64,000 nt of DNA, from NCBI RefSeq assembly GCF_012958305.1, contig NZ_JABBYO010000003.1, positions 124,001 to 188,000 of the forward strand. The letters run 5' to 3'. This document shows, piece after piece, positions 39,460-47,824 of this stretch; within the stretch, counting starts at the first letter, position 1, and each line of letters opens with the position of its first letter. A program made the translations under genes and the position numbers. Source of the DNA: Tautonia rosea (GTDB lineage: Bacteria > Planctomycetota > Planctomycetia > Isosphaerales > Isosphaeraceae). The notes under the pieces are model-generated. The model was not told the origin of the DNA, did no database searches, and saw nothing but the letters and a program-made list of their open reading frames with translations.

Positions 39460-42222
39460 TTAATCTGTCTGGAGAACGACGTACAGCGCTTCGGCAGGGA
39501 GATCGACATTCAAGGATCCGTCACTGGTGGTCACGTCGAGTGAGCGGACAGGAACCCCGTTGGGATCAAGGACGACGGCCGAGGTCAGTTGCGGATTTTG
39601 TACGCGGATGGAGCCCTTCGTCCGAGCAATGGCCCAGGGCATCCGGCCGGTCTCAACGATCTCGAACCCGTCGATTTCGCGCTGGCCGTCGTCGATGGAC
39701 AAGGTGGTGGGGTGGGTCGTCCACCCGGTCGGCAATGCCTCGGTTCCAAGCTGGACAAGGATCGATCGGCTGGTCGCCAGCGGTTGATCGTCGAGCGAGA
39801 CGGCAAGCACGGCGCCGTACGAATTCTGTGAGGAAATCGTCACATCTCGAAAGGTAAACGTTCCCACTCGATCGAGGAAGCCGACCACACCCTGGGCCTT
39901 CGGTGCATTCAGGCCGCAAAGCCCCTGACCGAAGTTGACCACCACCTCTCCGGTAACACTTCCCACGCGCTGTAGATCGCGATGGATCAAGGCGTCGAGG
40001 TCGGCCACCTCCGACCGGCTCGGGTCGGAATTGTACGAGACGACGACCGGTCCGGCAAGGAAGGCGAGGGGATCGACTGCGTCCGGCCCGGTCTGCTCAA
40101 CCCGTCGGGCCGAGTCACCGAGATCACGGTTCGGATCGTAGCTCGGGTCCTCGGCGATGATCGGCGGCTCGCGTTGCCAAAGTTCGTCGAGGGTTCGGTG
40201 CTCGATTATGACCGGTTCTCCTTCGGTCACGTAGCCGAGCCGATAGATCAAGGCTGCGGCCGGGAATTGCCCGAGGACCATTGGCGTGGCGATTTCCCAT
40301 TTCTTGCGGGAGGCGGCGTTCCACTCGGCGCGGTCTACAAGGGACCATTCCGTCTCGCCGGTCGAGAACCAGATGAAGCCGTCGATCCCGGTCAGGGCCG
40401 AATAAACGCTGGCCAAAACGGGAGCCTCGGCCTGATAGGTCAGCGGAGGAACCCATTTCGTTTCGGTGAGCATGGTCGGGAATCCGGCCACCTGCTTGAT
40501 GTTTGTCGGTAGACTTCTCGGGTCGAGCAGGGCGGAGCGATTGGCAAAGCGGTCGCCGGCATTGATCCGCCAGCCGCGATCGGGACCGAGATGTACCGGG
40601 CTGTAATACCGGTTGACGGCAATGATATCGTTCGCTGTGTAGGACCAACGTTCGACATCTTCGAGGCGGATCGGGTCGGCCGTCTTCCAGTTGCCTGCGT
40701 TGATCAGTTGGCGGCAGCCGAGCTCGTCTCGGAGATAGCGAGCGATCTCCTGGTTGAAGGCGTACATCGTCTCGCCGAAGAACTGGAGCTGGTCGTCGAG
40801 CCGGGCCTTGCGGCCTCCGCTGCGGGACTGGGTCCACTCCCAAACGATGTGAATCCCGACGATTCCTCGGTCGAAGTCATCGTCGCGCATCCGGTCTCCA
40901 TCCCAGGCTCGAATCGCAGAATCAAGTAATCCATACTTGTTGACAAGCCAGTTCCCAAACTGCTTGCCGAGCAATTCGAGCTGGCGTCCCTTGACGTTCT
41001 GCATGGTCCAGAAGAGCATCGAGTCCTCGTTCTGGAGCTGGATGACCGCAAGGGCCGGGTCTTCGGCCAGGGGGATGCCAGTATAGGGGTTGGGGGTGGC
41101 AAGCAGTTTGCGAAGCCAGGATTTGTACGATTGCTGAAGTGTCGGATTAAAGAAGAGAAGTCCCTGCGGGCTCTGGTCCTCGGGCCAGCCTTCGATCCCG
41201 AAGCGGGCGGGAACTTGCTTGAAATTCGCAGCCCAGTAGGGGCTGAGGGTTGTGTAGATCCCCGAGTCCTTCATGCCCGCAACCAGTTTCCAGGCCTGGT
41301 CGAGTGCTTCGGGGTCGGGGTCAGTGAGACTGGCCTCAGGATGCTCCTCAGGCTTCGGTTCGAGGTGGCCGTGGTATCGGACCATGTTCACCCCTCGCTT
41401 GGCAAGAAAGCGGGCGTGATGTTTCAGGGCCTCCAGCTCCCCCTGACGCTGGACATAGGTGGTGACGGCCCAGAATCGGACAGGCGAACCATCGCCAAGG
41501 AGAAACCCGTTGCCGTCGTCGGTCCGCCGGACGAACCCGTTTTGCCCGGCGATCTCCTCGTTCAACGAGCGGAGGTCGAGCAGGGCATCCTCGCGGAACG
41601 TGTCAGGCTCCGGTCGGAAGGGCCAGGTCCCCGCGCCGCCGAAGACAGTCAGGTTCGAGGCGCCGGGACGATCGAGGCCCCGGGGAACAAACGCCTCGGT
41701 CGTGAGCACGAACGCATCAATTGCCCCGTGATGATGCAAATTGCTTCGGGTACGAAAAGACAGTACGTGCCGACCGGCGCTGAGTTCCAGGTCGTCCAGC
41801 CGGGTCCAGGCGACGAAGCGCAGGTCGGGTTTCTCGTCGTCCGCGAGGTAGACCTGCTGGTCGGCCTGACAGAAGTCGACTGGTTGCCAGTCGCCCTCAT
41901 CGAGTCGGTAATCCAGTGCTGCCTGAACGGGATTGGCGCGGAGCCAGAAGGCATATCGACCCGCCTGGGGAATGTCCAGGTCGTATTCAGCGGTGCCGGG
42001 CCGGTCGTCAGAGAAATGGGAGAGCCAGTCGCCTGAGGAGAGTTCCTCGGACTTGACCCTGTCATACCACTGAGGGTGGCGGATCATGTCCGATCGGCTT
42101 GGCCGCTCTGCTTCCACCCAGAGCGTCTGCCCTTGATCTTCTGCGGAGAGCGGCTGATCGTGTCCGATGAGCGAGGCAAGCACCAACAGGGGTACGTAGC
42201 GTCTTGCGAGGGTAAGCATCAT
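39460..42222 (-). CDS. Exported glycoside hydrolase, clan GH-A type
   Basis: 920 residues with a signal peptide (about 1-28). N-terminal beta-domains (about 30-200) include a carbohydrate-binding-like unit, AGRYAFWLRAN and AGRHVLSFRT. The catalytic (beta/alpha)8 barrel (about 215-660) has the acid/base glutamate in IQLQNEDSMLFW and the nucleophile candidate in MLTETKWVPPL, as in GH5-like clan GH-A enzymes. The C-terminal part is beta-rich. Substrate is unknown. The ATG at 42222 heads an ATGATG; SD weak. Likely degrades a polysaccharide outside the cytoplasm. Confidence 0.8.
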   Translation of the reverse strand: MMLTLARRYVPLLVLASLIGHDQPLSAEDQGQTLWVEAERPSRSDMIRHPQWYDRVKSEELSSGDWLSHFSDDRPGTAEYDLDIPQAGRYAFWLRANPVQAALDYRLDEGDWQPVDFCQADQQVYLADDEKPDLRFVAWTRLDDLELSAGRHVLSFRTRSNLHHHGAIDAFVLTTEAFVPRGLDRPGASNLTVFGGAGTWPFRPEPDTFREDALLDLRSLNEEIAGQNGFVRRTDDGNGFLLGDGSPVRFWAVTTYVQRQGELEALKHHARFLAKRGVNMVRYHGHLEPKPEEHPEASLTDPDPEALDQAWKLVAGMKDSGIYTTLSPYWAANFKQVPARFGIEGWPEDQSPQGLLFFNPTLQQSYKSWLRKLLATPNPYTGIPLAEDPALAVIQLQNEDSMLFWTMQNVKGRQLELLGKQFGNWLVNKYGLLDSAIRAWDGDRMRDDDFDRGIVGIHIVWEWTQSRSGGRKARLDDQLQFFGETMYAFNQEIARYLRDELGCRQLINAGNWKTADPIRLEDVERWSYTANDIIAVNRYYSPVHLGPDRGWRINAGDRFANRSALLDPRSLPTNIKQVAGFPTMLTETKWVPPLTYQAEAPVLASVYSALTGIDGFIWFSTGETEWSLVDRAEWNAASRKKWEIATPMVLGQFPAAALIYRLGYVTEGEPVIIEHRTLDELWQREPPIIAEDPSYDPNRDLGDSARRVEQTGPDAVDPLAFLAGPVVVSYNSDPSRSEVADLDALIHRDLQRVGSVTGEVVVNFGQGLCGLNAPKAQGVVGFLDRVGTFTFRDVTISSQNSYGAVLAVSLDDQPLATSRSILVQLGTEALPTGWTTHPTTLSIDDGQREIDGFEIVETGRMPWAIARTKGSIRVQNPQLTSAVVLDPNGVPVRSLDVTTSDGSLNVDLPAEALYVVLQTD

Positions 42223-42470
42223 CAAGGTACTCGGGCTCGGAGACCGTCTTGTGAGGAATTGTCCAAGAAGTCTTCCAGCAGGAATTCAACCAGATGGGCG
42301 TATTCGGGTCGGAACCGATGCTTAAATCATTTTTTCAGGGAGCGTGATCGTATCTCTTGTTCAGGAATCGCGGTCGATTCGGGTCCGGCTGCGTGGGTGA
42401 AGGGATCGCCGTCCTTCGAGATCGGGGGGCGATTGCGTGTTGCGAAGTGACTCAGAGTGAATCACCAGGA

Positions 42471-42503
42471 CCGGACCGGAGCCTCTGGGGAGACCCGGTC
42501 CGG
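42471..42503 (-). terminator. Hairpin after the Tat sugar isomerase gene
   Basis: CCGGACCGG at 42471-42479 and CCGGTCCGG at 42495-42503, a 9-bp stem with a 15-base loop, 20 bases beyond the stop of the gene transcribed leftward. The rest of the 300-base stretch 42223-42522 holds the upstream region of the hydrolase gene and nothing else I can name. Confidence 0.55.
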
Positions 42504-42522
42504 CGGTTGGGTGCCTTTGCAA

Positions 42523-43509
42523 TCAGCCCTTCGGCTCGTACTTCGCCCCGGAGAGGGATTCGAGCAGGCTCTTGGTCGCAAGGATGCCTTCCAGCTCGGA
42601 GAGGCGGCCGCCCTCGTATTCGATGCCCACGTAGCCGTTGTAGCCGGCGTCGGTCACGATCTTCATGATCCGCGGGTAGTCGAGGAAGATCTCATGCCCC
42701 TGGTCGTCGAAGTCGAAGGACTTGGCCGAGACCCCTTTCGCAAAGGGCATCAGGCGGGCGATGGCGTCGTAGATGTCGATAGAGTAGTCGTGCTCTTCAC
42801 GAGGCCCCTTGGTGGGGAAGTTGCCAAAGTCGGGCAGGGTGCCGAAGTTGTCCATGCCCACCCCCTTGATCAGCGCGATCAGGGCGTCGGGATCGCTCGA
42901 CGGGCCGCCGTGGTTTTCGCAGATGATATTCAGGCCGACCGACTTCGCGTACTCCGCCAAAGCCGAGCAGCCATCGACGGCGTCGGCAACCTCGGTCGCG
43001 CTGTAATTGTCGCCGGTGTTGACCCGGATCGAGTGGCAGTCGAGCGCCTTGGCGGCATCGACCCACTTCTTGTGGTTCTCGACCGCCTGGTTGCGCTGGG
43101 CGGGGTCCTTGTGGCTGAGGCTGCCTTCGCCGTCGATCATGATGAGCAGGCACTCCACCCCCTGATCGTCGGCGCGCTGCTTCAACTCCTTGAGGTAAGC
43201 CTCGTCGCGGGCCTTGTCCTTGAAGAACTGATTGACGAACTCGACCCCCTCGATCCCGAACCCTTCCCGGGCATCCCTGGGGAAGCCGAGGTTGGCCTTG
43301 GCCGTGTCGCCACTGGCGAAGTAGCGCTTGTGAAGCGACCACTGGGCCAGCGAGATCTTGAACTCGCCGATCGGCCCGGCGTCGGGGGTTCCGGTCGAAT
43401 CTTGAGCGAAGGCCTGGCCCGGACGGAGGCCCAGTCCGAGGCCGAACGCGGCTCCGCCGACAAGGGCGCCTCGAAGCACGTCGCGGCGAGAACGAACGCG
43501 AGAATTCAT
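42523..43509 (-). CDS. Tat-exported xylose-isomerase-like TIM barrel (sugar isomerase/epimerase)
   Basis: 328 residues. SRRDVLRGALVGGAAFGLG is a twin-arginine signal ending near AQAFA. The rest is an AP-endonuclease-2/xylose-isomerase-like TIM barrel: FKISLAQWSLHKRYF, EGVEFVNQFF, LIMIDGEG, RVNTGDNYS, ICENHGG with a metal-binding glutamate, DFGNFP and GYVGIEYEGG. Planctomycete genomes carry many such Tat-exported isomerases next to sugar genes; substrate unknown. GGAG about 10 bases before the ATG. Confidence 0.9.
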   Translation of the reverse strand: MNSRVRSRRDVLRGALVGGAAFGLGLGLRPGQAFAQDSTGTPDAGPIGEFKISLAQWSLHKRYFASGDTAKANLGFPRDAREGFGIEGVEFVNQFFKDKARDEAYLKELKQRADDQGVECLLIMIDGEGSLSHKDPAQRNQAVENHKKWVDAAKALDCHSIRVNTGDNYSATEVADAVDGCSALAEYAKSVGLNIICENHGGPSSDPDALIALIKGVGMDNFGTLPDFGNFPTKGPREEHDYSIDIYDAIARLMPFAKGVSAKSFDFDDQGHEIFLDYPRIMKIVTDAGYNGYVGIEYEGGRLSELEGILATKSLLESLSGAKYEPKG

Positions 43510-43753
43510 CGGAAAAAGACTCCGGAACAGGGCAGGGCGAAGGAGTGATGGGGTGCCCGAGATGTTGCGATGAAGCCGGGCATTCCGTTGAGTCTAGGGT
43601 GGGGGGATCGGGCGGTCAATGAGCCGGAGCGGAGCGGGGATGACGTGACATGGCGTTGGCTTCGCGGTCTAATCAAGAACCAGCGTCGGCCTGAGGGGTC
43701 GGCGGACGTGTTCAACCCCCCTTTTGTGTTCCTTTGACTCGGAGATCGAGCCC

Positions 43754-44350
43754 GTGATCGTTTCGACCACCGTGGCCCTGGCCACCCTCGTGTTCATCGC
43801 CCCGACCGACGAGAGCCAACTCAACACCCCTCCCGAAGGGTTCATCGCCCTGTTCAACGGCACCGATCTGACCCACTGGAAATCGGACAACGATGCCGCC
43901 GAACACTGGACCGTCAAGGATGGCATCCTGCACTACGACGGCAAGGGGAACAGTCTTGTGACCGCGAAGGATTACGGTGACATCGAGCTGTACGTCGATT
44001 GGAAGATCGGCCCGAAGGCCGATTCGGGTATCTATCTGCGCGGCAAGCCTCAGGTCCAGATCTGGGATGAACCGGAGATCGGCTCCGGTGGTCTGTTCAA
44101 CAACAAGGTCGGGGAGAGCAAGCCGCTGGTCGTTGCCGACAAACCGATTGGTGAATGGAACACGTTTCATATCATCATGAAGGGTGAAAAGGTCACGGTC
44201 TTCCTCAACGGTGAGAAGGTCGTCGACGACGTCGCTCTCGAAAACTGGCCCAACTACGACGGTCCGATTCCGGCCAAGGGAACGGTGGAGCTGCAACACC
44301 ACGGCAATCCGTTGGAGTTCCGGAACATCTACCTCAAAGAACTGGACTGA
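43754..44350 (+). CDS. DUF1080 (3-keto-disaccharide hydrolase) domain, exported
   Basis: 198 residues from the GTG at 43754: a hydrophobic signal (VIVSTTVALATLVFIAP), then DUF1080 with FIALFNGTDLTHWKS, DIELYVDWKIGPKADSGIYLRG, QIWDEPE, GEWNTFHIIMKGEKVTVFLNGE and PLEFRNIYLKEL. Compact version of the domain seen at 23.8 kb, but a distinct paralogue. It is divergent from the Tat isomerase gene, and such pairs are common around sugar-oxidising genes in planctomycetes. A 10-bp hairpin follows the stop. Confidence 0.92.
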   Translation: MIVSTTVALATLVFIAPTDESQLNTPPEGFIALFNGTDLTHWKSDNDAAEHWTVKDGILHYDGKGNSLVTAKDYGDIELYVDWKIGPKADSGIYLRGKPQVQIWDEPEIGSGGLFNNKVGESKPLVVADKPIGEWNTFHIIMKGEKVTVFLNGEKVVDDVALENWPNYDGPIPAKGTVELQHHGNPLEFRNIYLKELD

Positions 44351-44359
44351 ATCCCCTCG

Positions 44360-44387
44360 GAGCGGCCGAAGCCTGGCTCGGCCGCTC
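44360..44387 (+). terminator. Hairpin terminator after DUF1080
   Basis: GAGCGGCCGA (44360-44369) and TCGGCCGCTC (44378-44387), a perfect 10-bp stem with an 8-base loop, 10 bases after the stop codon, followed by ACTGTTTCTT. Confidence 0.75.
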
Positions 44388-44422
44388 ACTGTTTCTTGGA
44401 ATCGAACCTCCTGGATTTTGCG

Positions 44423-45394
44423 ATGCAATACCGGACCTTTGGTCGAACTGGTTGGTCGGTCTCCGAGATCGGCTACGGCATGTGGGGCATGGCCGGCTGG
44501 GTGGACTCGAACGATGACGAGTCGATGGCCAGCCTTCATCGGTCGGTCGAGCTGGGGTGCACCTTCTTCGACACCGCATGGGGCTATGGCGAGGGACACA
44601 GCGAGCGATTGCTCGGTCGCCTGGTCAAGGCCCATCCTGATCGCCGCCTTTATGTCGCTACCAAGATCCCGCCGAAGAACTTCACCTGGCCCTCGCGCCG
44701 AGGGTTCACGCTCGACGACTGCTTCCCGCCCGATCACATCCGCGCGTATGCCGAGAAAAGCCTGGCGAACCTCGACCTTCCGCGCATCGACCTGCTCCAG
44801 TTTCACGTCTGGGAGGATGCCTGGGCGACCGACGACCGCTGGCAGCGCGCCATGGACGACCTGAAGCGCGAAGGGCTGGTTGAGGCCGTCGGCGTCAGCG
44901 TCAACCGCTGGGAGCCGACCAACGGCGTCGAGGCCATCAAGACCGGCCTGGTTGACGCCGTTCAGGTCATCTACAACATCTTCGACCAGGCACCCGAGGA
45001 TGAGCTGTTCCCCCTTTGCCGCGAGCGCAACATCGGCGTCATCGCCCGCGTCCCGTTTGACGAGGGGACGCTCACCGGCAATCTCTCCTACGATTCCACC
45101 TGGCCCGAAGGGGACTGGCGGAATACCTACTTCGTGCCCGAAAACCTCCGCACCAGCGTCGATCGGGCCGAGGCGCTCCGCCCGCTCGTTCCCGAAGGCA
45201 TGACCATGCCGGAACTCGCCCTGCGCTGGATTCTGGCCGAGCCGACGGTGTCGACGATCATCCCCGGCATGCGCAAGTTGCGGCACGTCGAGGCGAACAT
45301 CGCCACGAGCGACGGTGTCCCTCTGGAACCGAAACTCCATCAATCGCTTCGCGCCCACCGATGGGATCGGACGCCCACCTCCTGGTCTCAATGA
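44423..45394 (+). CDS. Aldo/keto reductase
   Basis: 323-residue AKR: MQYRTFGRTGWSVSEIGYG, the catalytic tyrosine in AWGYGEGHSERLLG-like DTAWGYGEG, LYVATKIPP with the lysine, IDLLQFHVWED with the histidine, and the C-terminal LALRWILAEPTVSTIIPG. It reduces carbonyls with NADPH; sugar aldehydes or ketones are plausible given the DUF1080 and isomerase neighbours. ATG at 44423, no strong SD. The stop overlaps the next start as ATGA. Confidence 0.92.
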   Translation: MQYRTFGRTGWSVSEIGYGMWGMAGWVDSNDDESMASLHRSVELGCTFFDTAWGYGEGHSERLLGRLVKAHPDRRLYVATKIPPKNFTWPSRRGFTLDDCFPPDHIRAYAEKSLANLDLPRIDLLQFHVWEDAWATDDRWQRAMDDLKREGLVEAVGVSVNRWEPTNGVEAIKTGLVDAVQVIYNIFDQAPEDELFPLCRERNIGVIARVPFDEGTLTGNLSYDSTWPEGDWRNTYFVPENLRTSVDRAEALRPLVPEGMTMPELALRWILAEPTVSTIIPGMRKLRHVEANIATSDGVPLEPKLHQSLRAHRWDRTPTSWSQ

Positions 45395-46902
45395 GCATTG
45401 TGACGCGACATCGTGACCGGCTGGCACTGCTGGCACTCCTGGCCTTCACCTTCGGGGTGCGGGCCTGGAACGTCGATCAGCCGATTGTCGAGAACTACGT
45501 CGGCCGTCAGATCCCCACGGCGATGGTCGCGCGGAACATTGAGCGCGGGTCGGGGTTCCTCCGTCCCCAGCTCGAAACGGGACCCTTCCCGAACCTCTTC
45601 CTGGTCGAACCGCCGATCTATGCAAGCCTCGTTGCCGAAGTGACTCGGGTGACGGGGTGGCCGATCGGCGTGTCGGGTCGCCTCGTCTCTGCCCTGGCGA
45701 CGACCCTCGGAGCCTGGGGCCTCTACGGTCTGACTCGACGTCGGGAAGGAGTCGGGGTCGCCCTGCTCGCCGTGGGTGCCTTTGCGATGATGCCGGTCAT
45801 GATCCGCTACGGTCGGGCCGTGCAGCCCGACGCCCTGATGCTCGGCACGCAACTGGCCGCCCTGCGCTGCTGGGATGCCTTCGCCCACGAGGATCAAGGG
45901 CGGCGAGGCTGGATCCTCGGTGGTTGGCTCCTGCTGGCAACGAGCCTGGCGGTGAAGGTGACCTCGGCGTTCGTCTTCATGCCGCTCATCGCGATTCTCG
46001 GCCCCAAATCACGCAGGGCGATCGGGCTGGCGATCCTGGCTCTGGCGCCCGCCATTCTTTGGTATGTTCATGCGTCTGTATTGCTGGCAGAAGGGAAAGG
46101 TTCGCGGGCCTCGCTCGACAACCGGCGCATCTGGCTCGACGCACTCGTGCCGACGGTGCTGTTTGATCCGGAAACCTACCGGCCCGCGGCACGGTATCTG
46201 CTGATCCGATCGTTCACGCCCATCGGACTGGTGCTGGCGATGGTGGGAGTCTTCAAGGTCCGGCCGATCGACCGCCTTTGGTGGATTTGGGGAGCCTCCG
46301 CTCTGCTCGCCCTGGTGCTCTTGGCGGGGAAATGGCATCACGAATACTATTGGATGGTGCTGGCACCCGTGTTGAGCGTCGGGATCGCTCGGAGTCTCCT
46401 GGCATTGGCCCGCGCACAGGGCGGCCGTCGATGGGCGGCCGTCTTCGGGGCGGTGTTCGTTGGGATGGCGGCGATCGGCTCCTCCTCAACCTGGCGAACC
46501 CCGGCCGAGTGGCAAGCGCTGGACGAGGCGGCCGAGGAAATTCGCCGGGTGGTCCCGGCCGATCGGTGGCTCGTGGCTCCGGAGGCACTGCTCTACGCCT
46601 CCGATCGCCGAGGCTGCCGCCTGGAAACGACCCCTCGATCTGCCCAGCGGGCAGCAGGAGAGTGGGGCGGGCGGCTGGGAATGCCCGACGATCCGCTGGC
46701 CTTGGTCGAGTTCTACCGGAGCCGGGGGGCCGCCTTCCTGGCTGATCTTGTCCCTGAGGATGCCGACGGCTCCGAGCCCCGTCTCGCCTTGCTTCGCCGT
46801 CTGGCCCGCGAACAATACCACGTCCTGATCGATCGGCCCGATGTGTTCGTGGTCGAGCTTGTGCCGAAGCCCGGCCTCGATGGAGCCTCTGATGGCCACT
46901 GA
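45391..46902 (+). CDS. Family 39-like membrane glycosyltransferase
   Basis: 503 residues with about 10 hydrophobic segments. After a short N-terminus, WNVDQPIVENYVGRQIP places a first-loop acidic region like GT39/ArnT enzymes, and PPIYASLVAEVT follows. It is coupled to the AKR by ATGA and overlaps panB by 11 bases. The C-terminal soluble part (about 370-503) carries no recognisable motif. Substrate unknown; family assignment from topology and pattern. Confidence 0.8.
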   Translation: MSIVTRHRDRLALLALLAFTFGVRAWNVDQPIVENYVGRQIPTAMVARNIERGSGFLRPQLETGPFPNLFLVEPPIYASLVAEVTRVTGWPIGVSGRLVSALATTLGAWGLYGLTRRREGVGVALLAVGAFAMMPVMIRYGRAVQPDALMLGTQLAALRCWDAFAHEDQGRRGWILGGWLLLATSLAVKVTSAFVFMPLIAILGPKSRRAIGLAILALAPAILWYVHASVLLAEGKGSRASLDNRRIWLDALVPTVLFDPETYRPAARYLLIRSFTPIGLVLAMVGVFKVRPIDRLWWIWGASALLALVLLAGKWHHEYYWMVLAPVLSVGIARSLLALARAQGGRRWAAVFGAVFVGMAAIGSSSTWRTPAEWQALDEAAEEIRRVVPADRWLVAPEALLYASDRRGCRLETTPRSAQRAAGEWGGRLGMPDDPLALVEFYRSRGAAFLADLVPEDADGSEPRLALLRRLAREQYHVLIDRPDVFVVELVPKPGLDGASDGH

Positions 46903-47695
46903 GAACGACCAAGTGGTGACTCCTCCGCTACTTTCCCGATGGAAGCGGGAGGGTCGGAAGATTACCTCGCTGACCGCCGCCGACTTCACGATGGCTCGCT
47001 TGCTCGACGGGGCGGGGATCGACGTCCTGCTCGTGGGAGACTCGCTCGGCACGGTGGTTCAGGGACATCCGACGACGTTGAAAGTCACGCTTGATCAGAT
47101 GATTTACCATACCGAGATGGTTGCCCGAGCCGCGAAGCGCGCCCTGGTCGTGGCCGACCTGCCGTTCGGCTCGTACCACGAATCCCGTCGTCAGGCGGTC
47201 CGGTCGGCCTGCCGGCTGTTGAAAGAAACCGATTGCCAGGCTGTGAAGCTTGAGGGGGGCCTACGGATGGCCCGGACCATCCGAGCCCTCGTTGAGTCCG
47301 ACGTGCCGGTCATGGGCCACATTGGCCTGACGCCGCAATCGATCCGCCATCTGGGCCGTTACAAGGTCCAGCGCGACGCCGAGGTCTTGCTGGCTGATGC
47401 CAACGCCGTGGCCGAGGCCGGGGCGTTCGCGCTGGTCATCGAATGCGTTCCGTCAGAGATCGCGGCAACGATTTCGCAAGCCTTAACGATTCCAACGATC
47501 GGCATTGGTGCAGGGCCGTCGTGCGATGGCCAGGTGCTGGTCACGCACGATGTTCTCGGGCTGTTTGAAGGCTTCCGCCCCAAATTTGTCCGCCGCTATG
47601 CTGAGCTGGCGACGACTGTCCGAGAGGCGGCGACGCGATACGCAAACGACGTTCAATCCTCGGCCTTTCCCTCCGATGAGGAAGGCTTCCGATGA
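46892..47695 (+). CDS. panB: 3-methyl-2-oxobutanoate hydroxymethyltransferase
   Basis: First committed enzyme of pantothenate synthesis: transfers a one-carbon unit from methylene-THF to 2-oxoisovalerate giving ketopantoate. 267 residues with ITSLTAADFTMARLLDGAGID, VGDSLGTVVQGH, VVADLPFGSYHES, VKLEGG, MGHIGLTPQS, ECVPSEIA and GIGAGPSCDGQVLVTHD, all family hallmarks. ATG at 46892 has GGAG 6 bases upstream, inside the GT39 gene. No panC in the window. Confidence 0.96.
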   Translation: MATENDQVVTPPLLSRWKREGRKITSLTAADFTMARLLDGAGIDVLLVGDSLGTVVQGHPTTLKVTLDQMIYHTEMVARAAKRALVVADLPFGSYHESRRQAVRSACRLLKETDCQAVKLEGGLRMARTIRALVESDVPVMGHIGLTPQSIRHLGRYKVQRDAEVLLADANAVAEAGAFALVIECVPSEIAATISQALTIPTIGIGAGPSCDGQVLVTHDVLGLFEGFRPKFVRRYAELATTVREAATRYANDVQSSAFPSDEEGFR

Positions 47696-47700
47696 CGAGC

Positions 47701-47753
47701 GATCCGAGCCGAGCGGATCATTGACCGACCCGTGTGTCCCGGATAGGGTCGGT
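47701..47753 (+). terminator. Two adjacent hairpins after panB
   Basis: First: GATCCG/CGGATC at 47701-47719 (6-bp stem, 7-base loop). Second: ACCGACCC/GGGTCGGT at 47724-47753 (8-bp stem, 14-base loop). Together they are the likely end of the AKR-GT39-panB transcript, before hisD. Confidence 0.5.
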
Positions 47754-47824
47754 GCCTGGTCTTGCCTTCTCGACCCCGGGCCTAGAATGGAATCGTTCCC
47801 GAGCCTTTGGAGAGGGGAGCGGAG

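Noticed and set aside
43712-45436. A 574-codon open frame on the minus strand
   Set aside because: It lies opposite the DUF1080 and aldo/keto reductase genes and is a GC-driven shadow.
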